Of a stretch of DNA of 64,000 nucleotides, positions 27,321 to 36,725 are shown one piece after another (within the stretch, counting starts at the first letter, position 1; every line of letters starts with the position of its first letter). The DNA is from Candidatus Obscuribacterales bacterium (GTDB lineage Bacteria; Cyanobacteriota; Vampirovibrionia; Obscuribacterales; Obscuribacteraceae). Where the stretch lies: NCBI GenBank assembly GCA_019637435.1, contig JAHBVO010000001.1:2232001-2296000 (forward strand). The letters are read 5' to 3'. The position numbers and the translations under genes are program-made. The notes below the pieces were generated by a model. It worked only from the letters and a program-made list of their open reading frames with translations, was not told the origin of the DNA and did not search any database.

Positions 27321-27941
27321 TTAAGCGAAAAGCGCGTCAGCGATTTCCCTGGTTAGCCAGCCGTGACGAATGAAAGCGTCGACCAGCGAGGCATTTTCCT
27401 GCCACTTCATCTCCATCTGCGCAATGAGCACCATATCCAGTGTAGCCAGGTTGAGTGCAATCAAACGCTGGGCGATCGGGTCGTTACGCTCACCATCAAC
27501 ATCGATCAGACCCTGACCCAATAGAAGTCCCTCGAGTTGAACCCGAGATAGAAACTGTTTATCTTCCAAAACTTCACCGAGCGGCAAGCCGGTTCTGATC
27601 TGTTCCTGAACCGCTTCCTCTAATTGCTCCATCGATATTATGCCGGTTGCCACGCACATTTGCCCCAAGCGTGGATGAGTGGTTTCATTGCTCCGGGCGC
27701 TCTGATGGCTGGAGCGCGCAGATTCTGCAGAGCCGCCCGATGTCAAACACCGGTAGGCTTCGTCGATAGCGCTCACGCACTTTGCGGCCTGGTCCCGTGC
27801 CGGACCCTCCTGAAAGGATTCTGGCGCCAATCTGGTTGAGAGGCTTTTATAAGCTTTGTCAATTTCGGCTGGCTCGGTGCCTTCGGGTATCCCGAGCACC
27901 TGATAAGGGGTGTACATTGGCAACAATCCGCTGCTGAGCAC
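27321..27941 (-). CDS. Fusion of a J-like domain lacking HPD to an MshEN-like domain
   Basis: 206 residues from GTG 27941, which has GAAGG 8 nt upstream. Residues about 9-70 have the helical pattern of a J domain (YQVLGIPEGTEPAEIDKAYK then AAKCVSAIDEAYRCL), but the HPD tripeptide that stimulates DnaK ATPase is absent: the loop reads LAPES. Residues about 90-205 form an MshEN-type domain (LGQMCVATGIISMEQLEEAV, LPLGEVLEDKQFLSRVQL). So it is likely a non-canonical J-like adaptor rather than a co-chaperone. Third MshEN-type gene in the window. Start could also be the ATG at 27917. Confidence 0.7.
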   Translation of the reverse strand: MLSSGLLPMYTPYQVLGIPEGTEPAEIDKAYKSLSTRLAPESFQEGPARDQAAKCVSAIDEAYRCLTSGGSAESARSSHQSARSNETTHPRLGQMCVATGIISMEQLEEAVQEQIRTGLPLGEVLEDKQFLSRVQLEGLLLGQGLIDVDGERNDPIAQRLIALNLATLDMVLIAQMEMKWQENASLVDAFIRHGWLTREIADALFA

Positions 27942-28075
27942 TAAAACGACCTTCAGATTAACACAAGCGGATGTATGCAGATATATGACATCTGAAAAGC
28001 ACTTAAAGACCCCGGCTAGATGACCGGCCTATGATAGTCAAGCATTGCTTGAAAGCCTAATTGGCGCGGTGTTCT

Positions 28076-29527
28076 TTGGTATTTAACTCACTTCAGTACC
28101 TGCTTTTCCTTCCGACCGTACTGGTCCTGTTCTGGCTGTGTCCATTTAAATGGCGCATCCCGATTCTGCTCGTTGCAAGTTACATCTTCTATGCGTCCTG
28201 GCGCCCGATCTACTTGTTCTTGATTCTGGGCATGACCGTCGCCAACTATTTTCTAGGCATTAAAATTGCCGATTCTAAGGACCATAAGAAGGCTTGGATG
28301 GTCACCGGCGTCATCGGTAACCTTCTGACGCTGGCATATTTCAAGTACTTCTACCTTTTAGAAGAAACATTCATCTGGGCAGCGAAACCTTTTGTCGGAG
28401 AATTACCAAAGCTCGATCTCAAGATTGTATTGCCGCTTGCAATCTCGTTCTTCGTATTCGAGTTCATCCATTATCTTGTTGACGTCTATAAAGGCAAATC
28501 GGAGCCGGTAAAAGACCCGCTGTCCTTCGCGCTTTTCCCTGCTTTTTTCCCTACGCAGGTTGCTGGTCCTATCAAACGTGTCCAGGACTTCCTTCCTCAG
28601 TTGAAGATCGAATCAAAATTCAAGCGTGAAGACCTCGACCAGGGCTGCTTCTTGATTTTGAACGGTCTCTTCAAGAAAGTGTTGCTTGCCGACAACCTGG
28701 CGCTGTTCGTCACCGGCGGCTTTTCGAATTCGGAACTGATGACGTCTCTGGATGTCTGGATTTGCGCGGCGGCCTTTTCGTTTCAGGTCTATTTCGACTT
28801 CAGTGGTTATGCCGATATCGCCCGCGGTTCCGCACAACTCTTCGGATACAAAGTTCCTCTGAACTTCAAATTCCCTTATCTGTCAGGCAGCATCACTGAT
28901 TTCTGGCGGCGTTGGCACATTACGCTCGGAAGTTGGCTGCGTGACTACTTGTACTTTCCGATGGGCGGCTCCAAAAATGGTCGTTTTCGCGCTTCATTGA
29001 ACCTCATCATAACCATGACCCTGTGCGGACTCTGGCACGGTGCAGGATGGCATCTGGTAGCTTGGGGCTTCTATCATGGACTCTTGCTGACTGCTCATCG
29101 TGAATTCTCACACTTCAGGGAGCATCATCCAAAGTTCCTCACTGTGCTGGATACAAAGGTCGGTCATATGTTCTCTGTGGCGCTGACGTTTGCTTCATTT
29201 TGCGTGGGAATCGTTATATTCCGTTCTGACAATATCTTCATCGGTCTGCAGATGGTGCAGAAGATGCTGTTCTTGAACGGGTTGTTCAACGCCGACCATA
29301 ACTTGAGCACCATTGCCGGTATCAACTACCCGCTCATCTTTTCCAGCATTTTGTTTGTTCTTCCAGTCTTCTGGGTCGGTCAATTGGTGTGTCAGGAAGT
29401 GATTAAACGTTTTCCGCCAACCCAAGTCCCACAAGTCGTTCGAGTCGTTTACGCCACCGCGCTCATTTTTATGATCGTTGCGTTTGCGCCTGATTCTTCT
29501 CCTCGTTTCATCTACTACCAATTCTGA
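28076..29527 (+). CDS. MBOAT-family polysaccharide O-acyltransferase, AlgI-like (copy 1)
   Basis: Polytopic membrane protein that moves acetyl groups across or onto an exported polysaccharide, as AlgI does for alginate. About 483 residues. The N-terminus VFNSLQYLLFLP is typical of AlgI, which favours TTG 28076 as start although the frame is open from TTG 28061. Around ten hydrophobic spans; FVFEFIHYLVDVYKG, FFPTQVAGPIKR, FQVYFDFSGYADIARG, FWRRWHITLGSWLRDYLY and LWHGAGWH (containing the conserved catalytic His) are family blocks. An SGNH-type partner follows 15 bp later. The second cassette at 31.8-34.5 kb is a paralog. Acceptor polysaccharide unknown. Confidence 0.9.
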   Translation: MVFNSLQYLLFLPTVLVLFWLCPFKWRIPILLVASYIFYASWRPIYLFLILGMTVANYFLGIKIADSKDHKKAWMVTGVIGNLLTLAYFKYFYLLEETFIWAAKPFVGELPKLDLKIVLPLAISFFVFEFIHYLVDVYKGKSEPVKDPLSFALFPAFFPTQVAGPIKRVQDFLPQLKIESKFKREDLDQGCFLILNGLFKKVLLADNLALFVTGGFSNSELMTSLDVWICAAAFSFQVYFDFSGYADIARGSAQLFGYKVPLNFKFPYLSGSITDFWRRWHITLGSWLRDYLYFPMGGSKNGRFRASLNLIITMTLCGLWHGAGWHLVAWGFYHGLLLTAHREFSHFREHHPKFLTVLDTKVGHMFSVALTFASFCVGIVIFRSDNIFIGLQMVQKMLFLNGLFNADHNLSTIAGINYPLIFSSILFVLPVFWVGQLVCQEVIKRFPPTQVPQVVRVVYATALIFMIVAFAPDSSPRFIYYQF

Positions 29528-29542
29528 TCGAGGCAACCGAAA

Positions 29543-30748
29543 GTGAAACCGTTTAATTGGTTAGCATTTCTCAGTGGAGCTCGAAAGAGTGACGTGGTGA
29601 TGGCTTTGCTTTTGTTTGTCATTGTTGATGCTGCCGTCGGGATTGGGTTTGCTCTCAACCAAAAACCGCTTGCGTTTAACTACGACGTTCCATTTCGCAG
29701 TAGAACCTGGTACGCGTTGACCGATTTAGCTCAACAAAAACAGACACCAGATCTCGTTCTCCTTGGTGCTTCCGACATGACGTGCGCCCTTTATGGTGCC
29801 GAAGCGACATATCAGAAGAAAACGGTAAGCCAGCTGACTAACCACCGAAGTACTTACCTTGAAAGTCAACTTGAGAAAGCATCTGCTCCGTACAAATCAA
29901 CTTTCTGTCTGGCTATTCCAGGCGAGATGCCTTCCGATCAGTATTTCATGCTTCGTACTCTGGTATCGAATAAGGTGAAACCAAAGGCACTCTATTGCAC
30001 GATGGTGCCGAGAAACTTTGTCGATGCAACATTCAAAAACCCAAGTACCAGCGATGTTTACAAAAACGCTGCCAGAGTGAACGGCGTTGGAATCGCCGAC
30101 GAGATTGCTTGCCGGAAGAAAGACGTATTTTCTCTTTTCGACTGGGGGCTCAGCAGGCTTTCATCAGTCTACGGGCATGCGCAGACATTCAAAAGCATCC
30201 AGCATCACCTCGTTCAGAGCATCTGTCGACCAGGCGATTCTCAGTTTGAAACAGTAAAAATGCCGGTGACCATGCGGAAATTGGCGCTTATGGACTTGCC
30301 GGAGGACTTTGCCCCGACGGAGGTAGGGCAAGATCCGTTCGACCCGAACAATAACGTTTTCGTTGATAACCTTCACGAATATCGCGTCCGATATTCTCAA
30401 TTCAGCCCCAAAATCTGGGCTCAACAACTCGACTACTTCAAGCGCACCTGTGAGCTCGCTAAAGCCGAGGGAATAGACCTGGTGGTAGGCAACTCTCCTT
30501 TGACGGCAGAAAACCTCGCCATGGTGCCGGCAGATACCTATAAGCGATACTTAGACCAGGTATCATCCACGGTGCGAGCAAATGGTGGCGTCTTTGTTGA
30601 CCTCAACTTGCCCGGTCTGTTCCAGCACGATGATTTCTTCGACAGCGTACACCTTAACGGCAAGGGCGGCCAAAAGTTCTTATCCTACGTTGCCGACGCA
30701 ATGTCATCACGGTCCCTGGCTCAAAGCGCGACTCAGCAGACTAAATAA
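29543..30748 (+). CDS. Membrane-anchored SGNH-like (AlgX/AlgJ-type) acetyltransferase partner (copy 1)
   Basis: 401 residues from GTG 29543 with one N-terminal membrane anchor (about 18-40), the rest predicted periplasmic. SGNH-hydrolase-type blocks: LVLLGASDM (nucleophile Ser region) and FFDSVHLNGKGG (catalytic Asp and His). In alginate and related systems such a protein takes acetyl from the MBOAT protein and places it on the polymer; the adjacency to the MBOAT gene 15 bp upstream supports that role. Resembles the DUF1574-type family. Paralog at 33254. Converges with the lipoprotein hydrolase, 3-bp gap. Confidence 0.8.
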   Translation: MKPFNWLAFLSGARKSDVVMALLLFVIVDAAVGIGFALNQKPLAFNYDVPFRSRTWYALTDLAQQKQTPDLVLLGASDMTCALYGAEATYQKKTVSQLTNHRSTYLESQLEKASAPYKSTFCLAIPGEMPSDQYFMLRTLVSNKVKPKALYCTMVPRNFVDATFKNPSTSDVYKNAARVNGVGIADEIACRKKDVFSLFDWGLSRLSSVYGHAQTFKSIQHHLVQSICRPGDSQFETVKMPVTMRKLALMDLPEDFAPTEVGQDPFDPNNNVFVDNLHEYRVRYSQFSPKIWAQQLDYFKRTCELAKAEGIDLVVGNSPLTAENLAMVPADTYKRYLDQVSSTVRANGGVFVDLNLPGLFQHDDFFDSVHLNGKGGQKFLSYVADAMSSRSLAQSATQQTK

Positions 30749-30751
30749 AAC

Positions 30752-31621
30752 CTATTCCTTGGTCAGAACGAAATTCAGTCCCTTCGCGAAGCTCTTGTGC
30801 GAAGGCGGCAATTCGTGACCGCAGTCGATTTCTTCGAGTTCTACCTTGACTCCCTGTTTCTTCAAAGCTTCAGCCAGAGACTTTTGCAATGGCGGTGGAA
30901 TCGTGGCGTCAGCTTTTGCCGACATCATGTACACGCGGGTTTGTTTGGGGAATTTTTCTATCTTTGGCATGATGCTCATGTCCAGATATCGCTTCTTAAT
31001 TTCCTCGGTGTCCGGCGGACCGCCGAAACACTGTTCCAGCGCCGAGCGAACCAGCGCTGTCGTTGTTTTCTCGTGAAGCTCCACGAAATCGCCGGCCGGA
31101 TACATCGCGATAACTCCGATGATTTTTCGGCGAATTTCTTCAGGCGCAGTCGCCGCATAACTGAGCGCAGTTGAAGCACCCATGGAACATCCGCACAATA
31201 CAATGTCTCTGGACGGATACTTCTTCAAAATAGCATTGATACTATTGGTAATATCATTCGAAGAGTCTTCGTCCGCCCACTTCCCGCCGGCTCCGAACTG
31301 GGTGGACATAAACGTGATGCCGGGTTTGAAGTGAGTGACCGTATCAGCATAAGTGTGTCGCCAGGGAAGGGAAAAAGGCTGTTGCCAGTTTGCTCCCAGT
31401 CCGTGCATGTAGACGACCAGAAGAGATTCGTCACCTATTCCGAAAATTCCGCTCGTAGGCGCGATATAACCGACAGTCAGGTCGCGCTTTCCGCTTCGTA
31501 CCTGAATCTGTTCACAATCCGTCGTCGCCTGTTTCTTTCCGCAGGCGGAGAGAAAGAACGGCACCGATAGTAGTGTCACGCCCGATACAAGAAGTGAAAG
31601 AAAGCGGTTTCTTAAGAACAT
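30752..31621 (-). CDS. Alpha/beta-hydrolase lipoprotein
   Basis: 289 residues from ATG 31621. Lipoprotein signal with SVPFFLSAC/GKK lipobox. Serine-hydrolase pattern: LLVVYMHGLGANW (oxyanion His-Gly), GCSMGAS (nucleophile elbow), a late DATIP Asp region and CGHELPP with the probable catalytic His. Esterase or deacetylase of the outer envelope is plausible, and its position between two polysaccharide O-acetylation cassettes hints at removal of acetyl groups, but it is on the opposite strand and that is inference. The frame extends to 31672; 31621 keeps a clean lipoprotein signal. Confidence 0.75.
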   Translation of the reverse strand: MFLRNRFLSLLVSGVTLLSVPFFLSACGKKQATTDCEQIQVRSGKRDLTVGYIAPTSGIFGIGDESLLVVYMHGLGANWQQPFSLPWRHTYADTVTHFKPGITFMSTQFGAGGKWADEDSSNDITNSINAILKKYPSRDIVLCGCSMGASTALSYAATAPEEIRRKIIGVIAMYPAGDFVELHEKTTTALVRSALEQCFGGPPDTEEIKKRYLDMSIMPKIEKFPKQTRVYMMSAKADATIPPPLQKSLAEALKKQGVKVELEEIDCGHELPPSHKSFAKGLNFVLTKE

Positions 31622-31788
31622 CGTAAATAACTTAACAGGCAGATCCTGCGTCGGATCGCGTAATTCGCTCACATTAGCACGCTTGCCGTTTCATCAAGTT
31701 GCCGTATAGAGATAAAAAGAGTTTCAGAGCGCCCGTTCTCTTGTCTACTTGGAATACGATCTATTGATTGTTTTCCAGCGAGAACGGT

Positions 31789-33240
31789 TTGTTATTTAAT
31801 AGCGTCGCCTACCTGATATTTCTGCCCGTAGTGCTCTGCCTTTATTGGCTAGTGCCGAGCAAGTGGCGAACACTTCTGTTGTTGGCTTCGAGTTACGTGT
31901 TCTACATGAGCTGGAAGCCAATCTACGGGCTTCTAATTCTTGGTCTGACGGCGATGAACTATTGCCTCGGCCTCTGGCTTGCGCGCAGCAATAAGCACAA
32001 GAAAGCGTTGCTGGTCGGGACGATTTTCGCGAATTTGCTAGTTCTTGCCATATTCAAATACGCCTATTTCACAGTCGATGTAATGAATCAGGCGCTGGCA
32101 CCTGTAGGTGCTCACGTTCCCAATATCACCTGGCAAATCATTTTGCCGCTCGGTATCTCGTTTTTCGTATTCGAATTCATTCATTACATAAGCGATGTTT
32201 ATCGCGGTGATAAACCAATAAAGTCTTTCTGGCAATTCGCATTGTTTCCCAGTTTCTTTCCGACACAAATCGCTGGTCCCATCAAGCGCTACCAGGATTT
32301 CATACCTCAGTTGAACGAGGAGAAACACTTCAAGCTGAAAGATCTCGATGACGGATTCAAGCTGATTATCTTCGGTTTGTTCAAGAAGGTGATTTTCGCT
32401 GATAACCTCGCTGTCGCCGTGGCTAGTGCGTTCTCACATCCAGAGCTTCTCAGCGGAGTAGACCTTTGGCTGGCTGTTTATGCTTTTGCATTCCAAATCT
32501 ACTTCGATTTCTCCGGATACACGGACATTGCCCGCGGCTCTGCACAGCTCTTTGGATTCAAGGTCCCGATAAACTTTTCCTTGCCGTATCTCGCAGGCAG
32601 CATCACCGAGTTTTGGCATCGCTGGCATATCTCGTTGTCGACATGGCTCCGTGACTATCTCTACATTCCGTTGGGTGGCAGCAAAGGCAAGAGCAAGTGG
32701 TTTACCTACAGAAATCTATTTCTGACTATGCTTCTGGGTGGTCTCTGGCATGGCGCTGCGATGAACTTTGTTGTGTGGGGAGCGTATCAAGGGATTCTTC
32801 TAATACTTCATAAGGAATTTCGGCTTGTTGCGGAGCGCATCTCTCCGCTTAGACGAATCCTCGATAATCCCGCCGGCAAGCTCCTTTCGATTGTCGTAAC
32901 TTTCCATGTGGTTTGTATCGGTTGGGTATTCTTTCGAGCGGAAACATTCGAAACTGCTTGTCGGATTATCGCAAAACTGACTTTCATACCTCAGCTCATG
33001 TCTGCTCCTGAGACTGCTTTCGCCGTCAGCCTTCCGACAATCACCGACCCTGCAATATTCATGATCTTGCCGCTGCTGCTGCTGCTCCTGCTTGCTGGTC
33101 AGATTGCCAGTGGTATCACACAGAAACAGATAGTTCGGCTCCCGAGGCTGGTAGACATTGCTTATGTCGCATCAATGGTGCTTCTGCTGCTGATTTTTTC
33201 GCCTGATACGTCGCCAAAATTTATTTACTTCCAATTCTAG
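31789..33240 (+). CDS. MBOAT-family polysaccharide O-acyltransferase, AlgI-like (copy 2)
   Basis: About 483 residues, clear paralog of the gene at 28076: LLFNSVAYLIFLP, FVFEFIHYISDVYRG, FFPTQIAGPIKRYQ, FQIYFDFSGYTDIARG, FWHRWHISLSTWLRDYLY and LWHGAAMNF. Note that copy 1 has LWHGAGWH where this has LWHGAAMN; the first His is kept in both. Start chosen at TTG 31789 to match the LFNS family start; the frame is open from TTG 31768. Multiple spans throughout, ending SPDTSPKFIYFQF, nearly identical to the end of copy 1. Followed after 13 bp by an SGNH-type partner. Confidence 0.9.
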   Translation: MLFNSVAYLIFLPVVLCLYWLVPSKWRTLLLLASSYVFYMSWKPIYGLLILGLTAMNYCLGLWLARSNKHKKALLVGTIFANLLVLAIFKYAYFTVDVMNQALAPVGAHVPNITWQIILPLGISFFVFEFIHYISDVYRGDKPIKSFWQFALFPSFFPTQIAGPIKRYQDFIPQLNEEKHFKLKDLDDGFKLIIFGLFKKVIFADNLAVAVASAFSHPELLSGVDLWLAVYAFAFQIYFDFSGYTDIARGSAQLFGFKVPINFSLPYLAGSITEFWHRWHISLSTWLRDYLYIPLGGSKGKSKWFTYRNLFLTMLLGGLWHGAAMNFVVWGAYQGILLILHKEFRLVAERISPLRRILDNPAGKLLSIVVTFHVVCIGWVFFRAETFETACRIIAKLTFIPQLMSAPETAFAVSLPTITDPAIFMILPLLLLLLLAGQIASGITQKQIVRLPRLVDIAYVASMVLLLLIFSPDTSPKFIYFQF

Positions 33241-33253
33241 TTCTTCAATAACC

Positions 33254-34483
33254 ATGAATAAACCTGAGCCAGACAACCTGAAGTCCGTGATTGCGAAGAG
33301 TAACGCAGTGGCGGTTATTGTCGTGGTTTTGCTGGTCAACTTTGCGTTTGCGTTTTTGAATCCCTTCGGTAAAACCACGTTAGCTGATTTGCCTAAAGAC
33401 CATAGCTGGATATCCTGGACCACGAGTGACTTCGTCAGTCAACCGGCGACTCCCGATATCGTCTTTCTGGGGTCATCCCTGCTTTTGCATCCGTTGACGA
33501 TGCTCGATGCGCACCATTTGAAAAGGACCGTCGACTACGCTGATTACCATCGCAGTGCATATACTGAAGAGCGAATTGCAGCGAGCATGGGCGTTAAGAA
33601 GCCCATTGTCTTCAACTACGCAATGCCCGGTGGCATGATATCGGACGATTGGATTATCACAGAGGCGATGGTTCGTTCTAGGAAAAAACCTAAGCTTATA
33701 GTTCTTGGTATATGTGCTCGCGATTTCATGGATTGCAAGGTTCGCTGTCCAGGCGTGATGCCGACCTTCAAATATCTGAGTAAGGCAATCGATATGCAGC
33801 CTGTTCTTGATCTTGCCCTTCCAAATCTTACTGATAGAACCGACTTTGTGATTGGCAAGATAGCTTATTTGTGGGATGTAAAACCCGCTATTCAAGAACT
33901 TCTTCGGGGGCAGACTAGAAGTGCAATTGCTGCCTGTGGTGTTACAAATGGTGCCTTGCAGTTTTCAGCTGAGCAACTAGACAAACTGTTGACGGCAGAC
34001 ATGTCGGCCGAATTAGAACGAGGAATGATGGTTGAAGAACCAGATAAAGAGCGGCCTTTCTCTGACAATACGCTTGAGTATCTTCAAAGATATAAGCATC
34101 GGCATGAATCCCTTTTTGCTTCCGAGAAGCAATTTTTCGAGAAGCTTCTGATTGCGGCAAAGTCCAATGATATCAAAGTCGTAGTCGTGAATATGCCGCT
34201 TACAACACTCAATGTAAAACTCATGCCGCCTGGTACTTACAATGAATATCTTGATGCGGTGCAGACTCTGACGTCCAGGCATGATGCTATTTTTGCTGAT
34301 TTTAACGATGATGATCGATTCCCCTCGAGTTTGTTTTACGACACCGTTCACATGAATTCCGTCGGCGGAAAGAGGTTCGTAGACGCGCTGGTAAACGTGA
34401 TTTCCGCAGATAAGGTTTGTATCGAGAAGTTGTCGGCGCCCGGAGCCGCTGGTATCGCATCTGGTGGCGGACAGCCACTCTGA
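33254..34483 (+). CDS. Membrane-anchored SGNH-like (AlgX/AlgJ-type) acetyltransferase partner (copy 2)
   Basis: 409 residues, paralog of the protein at 29543. One N-terminal anchor (about 17-38, VAVIVVVLLVNFAFAF). IVFLGSSLLLH is the nucleophile block, ICARDFMDC a second conserved segment, and LFYDTVHMNSVGGKRF gives the catalytic Asp/His. Expected to finish transfer of acetyl to a surface polysaccharide with its MBOAT partner 13 bp upstream. Divergence from copy 1 is considerable outside these blocks, suggesting different acceptors or an old duplication. Confidence 0.8.
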   Translation: MNKPEPDNLKSVIAKSNAVAVIVVVLLVNFAFAFLNPFGKTTLADLPKDHSWISWTTSDFVSQPATPDIVFLGSSLLLHPLTMLDAHHLKRTVDYADYHRSAYTEERIAASMGVKKPIVFNYAMPGGMISDDWIITEAMVRSRKKPKLIVLGICARDFMDCKVRCPGVMPTFKYLSKAIDMQPVLDLALPNLTDRTDFVIGKIAYLWDVKPAIQELLRGQTRSAIAACGVTNGALQFSAEQLDKLLTADMSAELERGMMVEEPDKERPFSDNTLEYLQRYKHRHESLFASEKQFFEKLLIAAKSNDIKVVVVNMPLTTLNVKLMPPGTYNEYLDAVQTLTSRHDAIFADFNDDDRFPSSLFYDTVHMNSVGGKRFVDALVNVISADKVCIEKLSAPGAAGIASGGGQPL

Positions 34484-34917
34484 CATAAGCGAGGCGGGCT
34501 GTGCTAAATACGAATGGTCGTATTGTCGACTGTTCGCATTGATATCAATTTCGCCTGAAAGCGCCAAAAGTCCGACCGATCCAGTCATTTGGCGCGAGTG
34601 ACCAGTCCGCAAGTCCTGCTGTATACGTCTGTCGTATTGACGACGATTCGACAAGAAGACTGGTAGGAAGGTCGTATAGTCTTATTTACATATTTAAGTA
34701 GGTTCGTAAATTGGAATGCTCATCAAGCCGGATTTGTTTTTAACTCTAAATTTGCAGAGTGCGTTGCGCTGAGTCGGAGCGTCTAGAAACGCTTTCCGTG
34801 TTCGTTCCCGTTAATAAGTAGAGAAGCTTTTAACATAACGCTTGATGAATGAAAGCAAGAATTGGAGCCCATTCCGACTATACTTTTAGCTTGTCAGGAA
34901 TATGGGGCTGACGTCAG
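34484..34917. other. Intergenic region with short inverted repeats
   Basis: 434 bases with no credible gene. At 34507-34524 AATACGA and TCGTATT form a 7-bp hairpin with a 4-base loop; the following TCGTATTGTCGAC (34518-34530) is the exact reverse complement of 25717-25729. A perfect palindrome CTGACGTCAG lies directly before the next start (34908-34917). The region should hold that gene's promoter, which I cannot place. Confidence 0.5.
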
Positions 34918-36039
34918 ATGAATTCACGGAAACTCTCAATCGGCGCACTGGTTGTGGTTATCTTTGCGGCGTTTTTGTCGTACTTTTGCAAGTATTCTCC
35001 GGATATGACGCCGACAGTCGACCCGAAGTACGAGACAAGCGCGCCGGAACTGCAAACGGTTCCAAATCCGAAGTTCGCTGAGGGAATTCTCAACTCAAAC
35101 CTTGCAATGGTGCTGATCCACTCGGACTTCTCCGACAAGAACGCGCTGGCGCTAGATGCTCTTCGCACCTGGGCTAAAGAACAGTTCAGTCAGGATATCC
35201 AGTACCTTCACCCCGTATCTTGGACAGTCGACGAGAGTCAAAATACAATCTTTTCAGCGTTCGTAGCTAACCTCATGGGACCTGCTCGTGGACTACTTGA
35301 AGGTGGCATCAAGCAGTTTCTCAGGTGGCGTGTGGATGAGTTTCACGGCACTGATGCATATCAGAGTTTTCGCCTTGATTACTACAACCTGTTTGGCGTA
35401 GACCCTGAAGCCGCAACGCTTCTAGTGCGCTACCAGGAAGAGCGAGCCAAGTTGGCAACCGAAGTTATTACCGGGCTTCTCTATGTGATCACAGCGTTCG
35501 CTAGCTGTCTGACCTACTACTTCGTTTCAAAGCAATGGCTCTGCCGCGGTCGCCTGGCTTTGTCATACGGATGGTTGTCTGTTGCATTCCTGTACATTGC
35601 CTGCGCCTGGTACGCGAATGAAGTCTCGTTCATGGTATCAGCGGCGGTGTCAGGTCTGATTGGCCTGTACCTTCGTTATCCGGTCTCGCTGTCGTTCGAC
35701 GAGGCTGGCTATCTGGATGTGCGCGGCATTGAAATAAGTAGAAGAGTGGTCGCGGCAGTAGCATGGATCTCGCTCACACTGGTAGGAATTCAGATATTGA
35801 CCTGGGTCAAAAGTGGAAGCTTAATGGAGCCCGATCCAGTTACTCTGTTGGTTTGCAGTGCGACCGGTAACTTCTTCCATGATCCATCAAACATCAAGAA
35901 GACCATCTCGCACGTGGTCGGGGTCATCTGGATCCTTTCCAGTCTGTCTACACTCTATGTCCTCAAGCAGGGCGCACCGGCGACTCCTGATCTTGAAAAA
36001 CAACTCGAGTCACTCGAAAACACCGGCGTAGTCAGATAG
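34918..36039 (+). CDS. Multi-pass membrane protein of unknown function
   Basis: 373 residues. An N-terminal hydrophobic span (about 7-24) is followed by roughly 150 extracytoplasmic residues with no motif I recognise, then about five spans between 183 and 360 (LYVITAFASCLTYYFV, LSVAFLYIACAWYA, VSAAVSGLIGLYL, VVAAVAWISLTLVGIQIL, VVGVIWILSSLSTLYVL). It ends in a short Glu/Leu-rich tail. ATG 34918 follows a palindrome and has no strong ribosome binding site. The gene stands alone, converging on the next with a 17-bp gap. No family assigned. Confidence 0.65.
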   Translation: MNSRKLSIGALVVVIFAAFLSYFCKYSPDMTPTVDPKYETSAPELQTVPNPKFAEGILNSNLAMVLIHSDFSDKNALALDALRTWAKEQFSQDIQYLHPVSWTVDESQNTIFSAFVANLMGPARGLLEGGIKQFLRWRVDEFHGTDAYQSFRLDYYNLFGVDPEAATLLVRYQEERAKLATEVITGLLYVITAFASCLTYYFVSKQWLCRGRLALSYGWLSVAFLYIACAWYANEVSFMVSAAVSGLIGLYLRYPVSLSFDEAGYLDVRGIEISRRVVAAVAWISLTLVGIQILTWVKSGSLMEPDPVTLLVCSATGNFFHDPSNIKKTISHVVGVIWILSSLSTLYVLKQGAPATPDLEKQLESLENTGVVR

Positions 36040-36056
36040 GCATAAAAATTGATTCC

Positions 36057-36725
36057 CTACTCATCAGGAGATGGATGAGGAAGACCGGGGCAACCGTATT
36101 CTTCAAGCGAAGGCAAGTCTTTGACTTTCGGCTCCAGCCAGTGAGGAATCACCTCACGGTTTTGTATTGAGTTTAGTACCCTCGCTGAGATATATCTGTC
36201 CGCCGCTCCGCCGGTGAGATTTTTCTGGCGTGCCTCCATACCGATCGCACGACCGATCATGTTGTTGTAGAGGTCTTTTCGCGTGTCCATATAGTGTGAG
36301 TATCTTCTGCCATCACCGGAAAAGTATGCTTCGACGTACTCATTTGCTCGGAAGAGTAGATCCGCGATCTGCTCTCCGAGTTCATAGGCCACGAGACCGG
36401 ATCCAAAAGCATGTTGAAATCCATTGATGACTTGCTTGTGGACTCGAAGCGGTTTGTGGTTGACCTGAATGTCGTAGGTAAACGCGCCGTACGTCTCCAT
36501 CGATGGTATCTCGGTGAACTTGCGAGGCTGAAGCGACATAGGAATTAGTTCGCTTCTACCGAACACCTTTTGTTCGTAAGCGCTTACTCTCCATATGACG
36601 CTGAAGACGTACAGAGCCAGTAATGTGATGGGTATCATGGCGATTGCCACCACACTCTTCAGCTTCGACTTCTTTGATGTAAGGGGAGTACTAACTGCTG
36701 GTTTCTGCCGGACCGCTGTGGTCAT
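36057..36725 (-). CDS. Membrane-anchored protein resembling DUF6973-type domains
   Basis: 222 residues from ATG 36725 with AAGGGG upstream (the frame is open to 36746). One N-terminal anchor (about 18-40). The body contains NGFQHAFGSGLVAYELG, later ANEYVEAYF, then DLYNNMIGRAIGMEA. This order (N.F.HA...A..LG, then D..NN..GR.IG) resembles DUF6973-type domains found in secreted and toxin-associated proteins with His/Asp/Asn motifs. The remote similarity is by eye and the activity is unknown. It ends in a proline-rich tail GLPHPSPDE. Confidence 0.55.
   Translation of the reverse strand: MTTAVRQKPAVSTPLTSKKSKLKSVVAIAMIPITLLALYVFSVIWRVSAYEQKVFGRSELIPMSLQPRKFTEIPSMETYGAFTYDIQVNHKPLRVHKQVINGFQHAFGSGLVAYELGEQIADLLFRANEYVEAYFSGDGRRYSHYMDTRKDLYNNMIGRAIGMEARQKNLTGGAADRYISARVLNSIQNREVIPHWLEPKVKDLPSLEEYGCPGLPHPSPDE

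Noticed and set aside
28076..34483. Alginate biosynthesis operon
   Set aside because: Only O-acetylation-type genes are present; no alginate polymerase, epimerase or export genes are seen, so AlgI-like is a family statement and not a pathway call.
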